From contig WQRM01000073.1 in NCBI GenBank assembly GCA_009786735.1, forward strand, positions 1 through 7,717: 7,717 nucleotides of DNA, written 5' to 3'. The notes beneath the pieces are model-generated. The model saw only the letters and a program-made list of their open reading frames with translations. It was not told the origin of the DNA and did not search any database. The position numbers were made by a program, and so were the translations under genes. This document shows, one piece after another, positions 5,867 to 7,717 of this stretch. Each line of letters opens with the position of its first letter. Position 1 is the first letter of the stretch. This stretch comes from Oscillospiraceae bacterium (GTDB lineage Bacteria > Bacillota > Clostridia > Oscillospirales > Acutalibacteraceae).

Positions 5867-6139
5867 ATGTTATTAGTCAGCACCAATTCCATCACCGGCC
5901 GCGAGTACGACGTGCTCGGCCTCGTCACCGGCGTGGGCGTGCCGCCGTTCAAGTTGCGTTTTAGCACCGAGCAAATCGGCAAAGTCATCGAAGAAGGCGT
6001 GGAACGCGCCAATAACAGCATGATCGCCAAAGCGCAAGCCATGGGCGCGGATGCCATCGTCCGTGTGCGCTACGACAAAGAAGCCAGCGAAACCGGCGTG
6101 CAAATCATGGTTTGGGGCACGGCCGTGCGGCTGCGTTAG
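5867..6139 (+). CDS. Short YbjQ-family (UPF0145) protein
   Basis: A 90-aa cytoplasmic protein. The start (STNSITGREYDVLGLVTG) and end (AQAMGADAIVRVRYD, then MVWGTAV) fit the YbjQ/UPF0145 family, which is described as a putative heavy-metal-binding, pentamer-forming domain of unknown role. E. coli YbjQ is about 107 residues. The difference lies in the middle: the usual FRD-DIVGGRSGAYEKEL stretch is replaced by a short, different segment (PPFKLRFSTEQIGKVIEEGV). It has an AAGGAG site (5855-5860) with a 6-base gap to the ATG. It starts 49 bases after the regulator gene with no terminator seen between, so a shared transcript is likely. Its stop codon abuts a 33-bp repeat. Confidence 0.82.
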   Translation: MLLVSTNSITGREYDVLGLVTGVGVPPFKLRFSTEQIGKVIEEGVERANNSMIAKAQAMGADAIVRVRYDKEASETGVQIMVWGTAVRLR

Positions 6140-6172
6140 CCACCTGCGGTGGGGCTTCGTCGCTTCGCTGTG
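6140..6172 (+). repeat. 33-bp repeat flush with a stop codon (copy 2)
   Basis: This starts on the base after the TAG of the YbjQ-family gene and differs from 710-742 at one position only. The leading CCACC-TGC-GGTGG hairpin is intact. No U-tract follows, so it is not an obvious terminator in its own right, though it might protect the 3' end of the message. Confidence 0.75.
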
Positions 6173-6242
6173 TTCTCGGATTGTTTTCATCAAATCCGCG
6201 GGTAACAACGCCCGCTTCCCACAACCAAATAATCGATTTTTT

Positions 6243-6268
6243 CGGAAGACGCAGAGATGCGTCTTTCG
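6243..6268 (+). other. GNRA-capped hairpin in the leader region upstream of ftsE
   Basis: An 11-bp stem (6243-6253 with 6258-6268, one G-T pair) is closed by a GAGA loop of the GNRA class. A T6 run precedes the stem, but none follows it on the plus strand, and A residues follow it on the minus strand, so it lacks the form of an intrinsic terminator. A smaller stem, GCGGG/CCCGC (6198-6202 with 6211-6215), lies just upstream. The 239-bp gap from 6140 to 6378 holds no gene that I can support. Confidence 0.4.
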
Positions 6269-6304
6269 CCCATTTTAGGGGTTCGGTAAATTTTGTCACC
6301 CATT

Positions 6305-6333
6305 TTTACTTTATCTTGCAAAAGTTGTATAAA
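6305..6333 (+). promoter_or_regulatory. Possible ftsE promoter
   Basis: TTTACT (6305-6310) and TATAAA (6328-6333) are spaced by 17 bases and sit about 45 bases before the ftsE ATG. The -35 is only a 4-of-6 match and the area is AT-rich, so chance is not excluded. Confidence 0.45.
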
Positions 6334-6378
6334 TTTACCGCGCTGGCGCATAGCAGTTTAACAGAGGAGTGCATCACC

Positions 6379-7137
6379 ATGATCGAGTTCCGCGACGTCA
6401 CAAAAGAATATCCCAACGGCACCAAAGCACTGCGAGGGGTCAATCTCACCATTTCCCCGCGCGAGTTCGTGTTTGTGGTTGGTTCGTCGGGCGCGGGCAA
6501 AAGCACGTTCCTCAAGCTGCTGCTGCACGAGGAAATCCCCACCGGCGGCACGGTGCGCGTGGGTCGCTTTGAGCTCAACAACCTCACCCGCAAGCAGATT
6601 CCGCACTACCGTCGCCAGCTGGGCATGGTCTTCCAAGATTTCCGGCTGATCGCCAACATGAACGTGTACGACAACATCGCCTTCGCCATGCGCGTGGTGG
6701 GGCGGCGCGAGCGTGCTATCCGTGAGCGCGTGGCCTATCTGCTGCAACTGGTTGGTTTGAGCCACAAGGCACACAGCAAACCCAGCGAGCTTTCCGGCGG
6801 CGAGCAACAGCGCGTAGCCATCGCCCGTGCACTGGCGAACAACCCCGACCTCATCATCGCCGACGAACCCACCGGCAACATCGACCCCCGCATGAGCCGC
6901 GAACTGCTGGATCTCTTCGTGCAGCTCAACGAGCAAGGCACCACCATCGTCATGGTCACCCACGCCCATGAGCTCGTGCGGCAATACAACAAACGCATCA
7001 TCATCCTAGACAACGGCATCGTCACCGCAGACGGTGGTTTGCGCCAAGCGCCAACCCTCGTGCCGCCGCAGCCACTGCATCGGCATCCCACCGCGCCGCT
7101 ACCTGCGCCGATTTACACGCAACGCCGCGTGGGTTGA
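6379..7137 (+). CDS. ftsE: Cell-division ATP-binding protein FtsE
   Basis: A 252-aa ABC ATPase that pairs with FtsX. The FtsEX complex couples ATP hydrolysis to activation of peptidoglycan hydrolases at the division site or side wall. All ATPase motifs are present: Walker [10 protein letters not shown] (35-43), Q-loop Gln86, signature LSGGEQQR (138-145), Walker B LIIADEP with Glu163 (158-164), and H-loop His195. The opening [14 protein letters not shown] and the VFQDFRLI motif are typical of FtsE rather than of other ABC importers or exporters. The start is fixed by AGAGGAG (6363-6369), 9 bases before the ATG. FtsE is usually about 220-230 residues; here about 25-30 extra residues after position 222 form a Pro-rich tail ([17 protein letters not shown]). 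The ftsX start follows after 226 bases, an unusually wide gap for this pair, and that gap contains an inverted repeat. Confidence 0.93.
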   Translation: MIEFRDVTKEYPNGTKALRGVNLTISPREFVFVVGSSGAGKSTFLKLLLHEEIPTGGTVRVGRFELNNLTRKQIPHYRRQLGMVFQDFRLIANMNVYDNIAFAMRVVGRRERAIRERVAYLLQLVGLSHKAHSKPSELSGGEQQRVAIARALANNPDLIIADEPTGNIDPRMSRELLDLFVQLNEQGTTIVMVTHAHELVRQYNKRIIILDNGIVTADGGLRQAPTLVPPQPLHRHPTAPLPAPIYTQRRVG

Positions 7138-7192
7138 CGCGAAGAGATGCAATTTTTTTGAAAAAAGAGCCAAAAAACTTTAGCCGCTTCGC

Positions 7193-7350
7193 GAACCCCC
7201 ACCGGCTGCTACGCAGCCACCTCCCCCAACCGCCTGCGCTGAATACGCGCTATATTTTCAACCTGAGAAACTCTCCCACTAATCATCAACCCGCCCGGTT
7301 GAATGCCTCCCCCTTGGGGGAGGTGGCTGCGTAGCAGCCGGTGGGGGTTC
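7193..7350. repeat. Perfect 37-bp inverted repeat between ftsE and ftsX
   Basis: The left arm (7193-7229) and right arm (7314-7350) are exact reverse complements over 37 bases. The 84-base spacer contains no recognisable gene. Each arm holds a smaller GGCTGC/GCAGCC stem with a 3-base loop (7204-7218 and 7325-7339). No target-site duplication was found just outside the arms, so insertion of the pair as a single mobile unit is not shown; two oppositely oriented copies of one small repeat is the simpler reading. In RNA this would make a long hairpin, a plausible RNase III substrate. Confidence 0.85.
7306..7350 (+). repeat. Palindromic intergenic repeat, two-hairpin type (copy B)
   Basis: An 8-bp stem (CCTCCCCC 7306-7313 with GGGGGAGG 7316-7323) is followed by a 6-bp stem closing a GTA triloop (7325-7339) and a G-rich tail ending in TTC. 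Part order and loop match the unit at 97-140. Its right portion is also the right arm of the 37-bp inverted repeat, so the left arm is a partial copy in the opposite orientation. Confidence 0.65.
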
Positions 7351-7363
7351 AGAGGAGTCCCCC

Positions 7364-7717
7364 ATGGCAAAACACGGTCGCGGGTATCTCACCCGCATGG
7401 GCTTTCGCAATATATCCTCCAACCGCACCATGAGCATGGCCTCGGTGCTGGTGCTGGTGAGCTGCCTGATGCTCATCGGCTTGGTGTTCCTCACCGCCAC
7501 GGACTTCAACCGTGCATTCCAGAACTTCAGCGCGCGCAACGTCATTCGCGTGTTCCTCGTGCCGGGCATGGAGGATAACCACCGCAACGATCTGCAAAAC
7601 CGCATTGCCGCGCTTGACGGCGTGCGCGAGGTGCGCTATGTCTCACAGGCCGAGGCGCTCGAGCACATGCGCGCGACCTATGCCGACGATTTTCGCCTGC
7701 TGGACGGCGCACGCGAA
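7364..7717 (+). CDS. ftsX: Cell-division protein FtsX, N-terminal part (cut by window end)
   Basis: The first 118 codons of FtsX, the membrane partner of FtsE, open to the window edge. A short basic cytoplasmic start contains GYLTRMGFRNISSNRTMSM, the usual amphipathic segment before the first span. A membrane span follows at about 26-46. Then comes the start of the large outside domain (NVIRVFLVPGMEDN, then LDGVREVRYVSQAEALEHM), which in this family contacts the hydrolase or its activator. AGAGGAG (7351-7357) lies 6 bases before the ATG and settles the start. The remaining spans and the stop codon lie beyond the window. A hydrolase partner such as an M23 or NlpC/P60 protein might follow, but that is not visible. 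Confidence 0.92.
   Translation, partial: MAKHGRGYLTRMGFRNISSNRTMSMASVLVLVSCLMLIGLVFLTATDFNRAFQNFSARNVIRVFLVPGMEDNHRNDLQNRIAALDGVREVRYVSQAEALEHMRATYADDFRLLDGARE

Noticed and set aside
4735..6057. 440-codon open frame on the minus strand, antisense to the PucR-type regulator and the YbjQ gene
   Set aside because: It lies opposite two well-supported genes, has no ribosome binding site or promoter, spans the gap between them, and its protein shows no family motif. Long antisense frames are expected in G+C-rich codon usage.
6112..6378. Upstream in-frame extension of FtsE reaching into the YbjQ gene
   Set aside because: The extension crosses the repeat and the hairpin region and does not look like protein of the family; the ATG at 6379 has its own ribosome binding site and gives the normal FtsE start.
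7193..7350. CRISPR array or complete insertion sequence between ftsE and ftsX
   Set aside because: There are only two arms in inverted orientation, no regularly spaced direct repeats, no transposase frame in the 84-base spacer and no target-site duplication.
7316..7363. Intrinsic terminator just upstream of ftsX
   Set aside because: Strong stems are present but no T-run follows on the plus strand, and the ftsX ribosome binding site and start codon come directly after.

Overview
This 7.7 kb window is a bacterial chromosomal segment that reads as a G+C-rich member of the Firmicutes, most likely Clostridia. The grounds are strong AGGAGG-type ribosome binding sites, consensus TATAAT promoters in short AT-rich gaps, a PucR/CdaR-type regulator, the FtsE-FtsX cell-division pair, several zinc-ribbon membrane proteins, and small G/C-rich palindromic repeats between genes. 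The phylum is inferred from style and gene content, not proven. No phage, CRISPR array, tRNA, rRNA or transposase gene is visible.

Layout. Positions 1-140 hold G/C-rich palindromic repeats and no gene. A 6-pyruvoyl-tetrahydropterin-synthase/QueD-family protein (191-709, +) keeps the zinc histidines but has Ala where the family's catalytic Cys should be. It converges on a minus-strand two-gene operon (2739 to 823), and a shared bidirectional terminator lies between them. The operon encodes a zinc-ribbon, single-span membrane protein with two tandem C-terminal beta-rich repeats, and a secreted SGNH/GDSL hydrolase. Divergent from it, across a 243-bp control region with two good promoters and two dyads, is a 527-aa membrane protein (2983-4566, +). 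That protein has a zinc ribbon at each end and two DUF11-like repeats predicted outside the cell. Next is a PucR/CdaR-type helix-turn-helix regulator (4732-5817) with its own near-consensus promoter, followed 49 bp later by a short YbjQ-family protein (5867-6139). The window closes with ftsE (6379-7137) and the first 118 codons of ftsX (7364 to the end).

How the genes may work together. FtsE and FtsX form the ABC-type complex that controls peptidoglycan hydrolases at division. The other genes have no obvious shared pathway, although secreted, membrane and zinc-ribbon proteins dominate and envelope functions are plausible.

Most unusual features. A perfect 37-bp inverted repeat lies between ftsE and ftsX and ends one base before the ftsX Shine-Dalgarno sequence. 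A 33-bp repeat sits flush against the stop codons of two unrelated genes. The PTPS-family protein appears to lack its catalytic Cys. Two zinc-ribbon membrane proteins are transcribed divergently. I see no clear new defence or mobile system.
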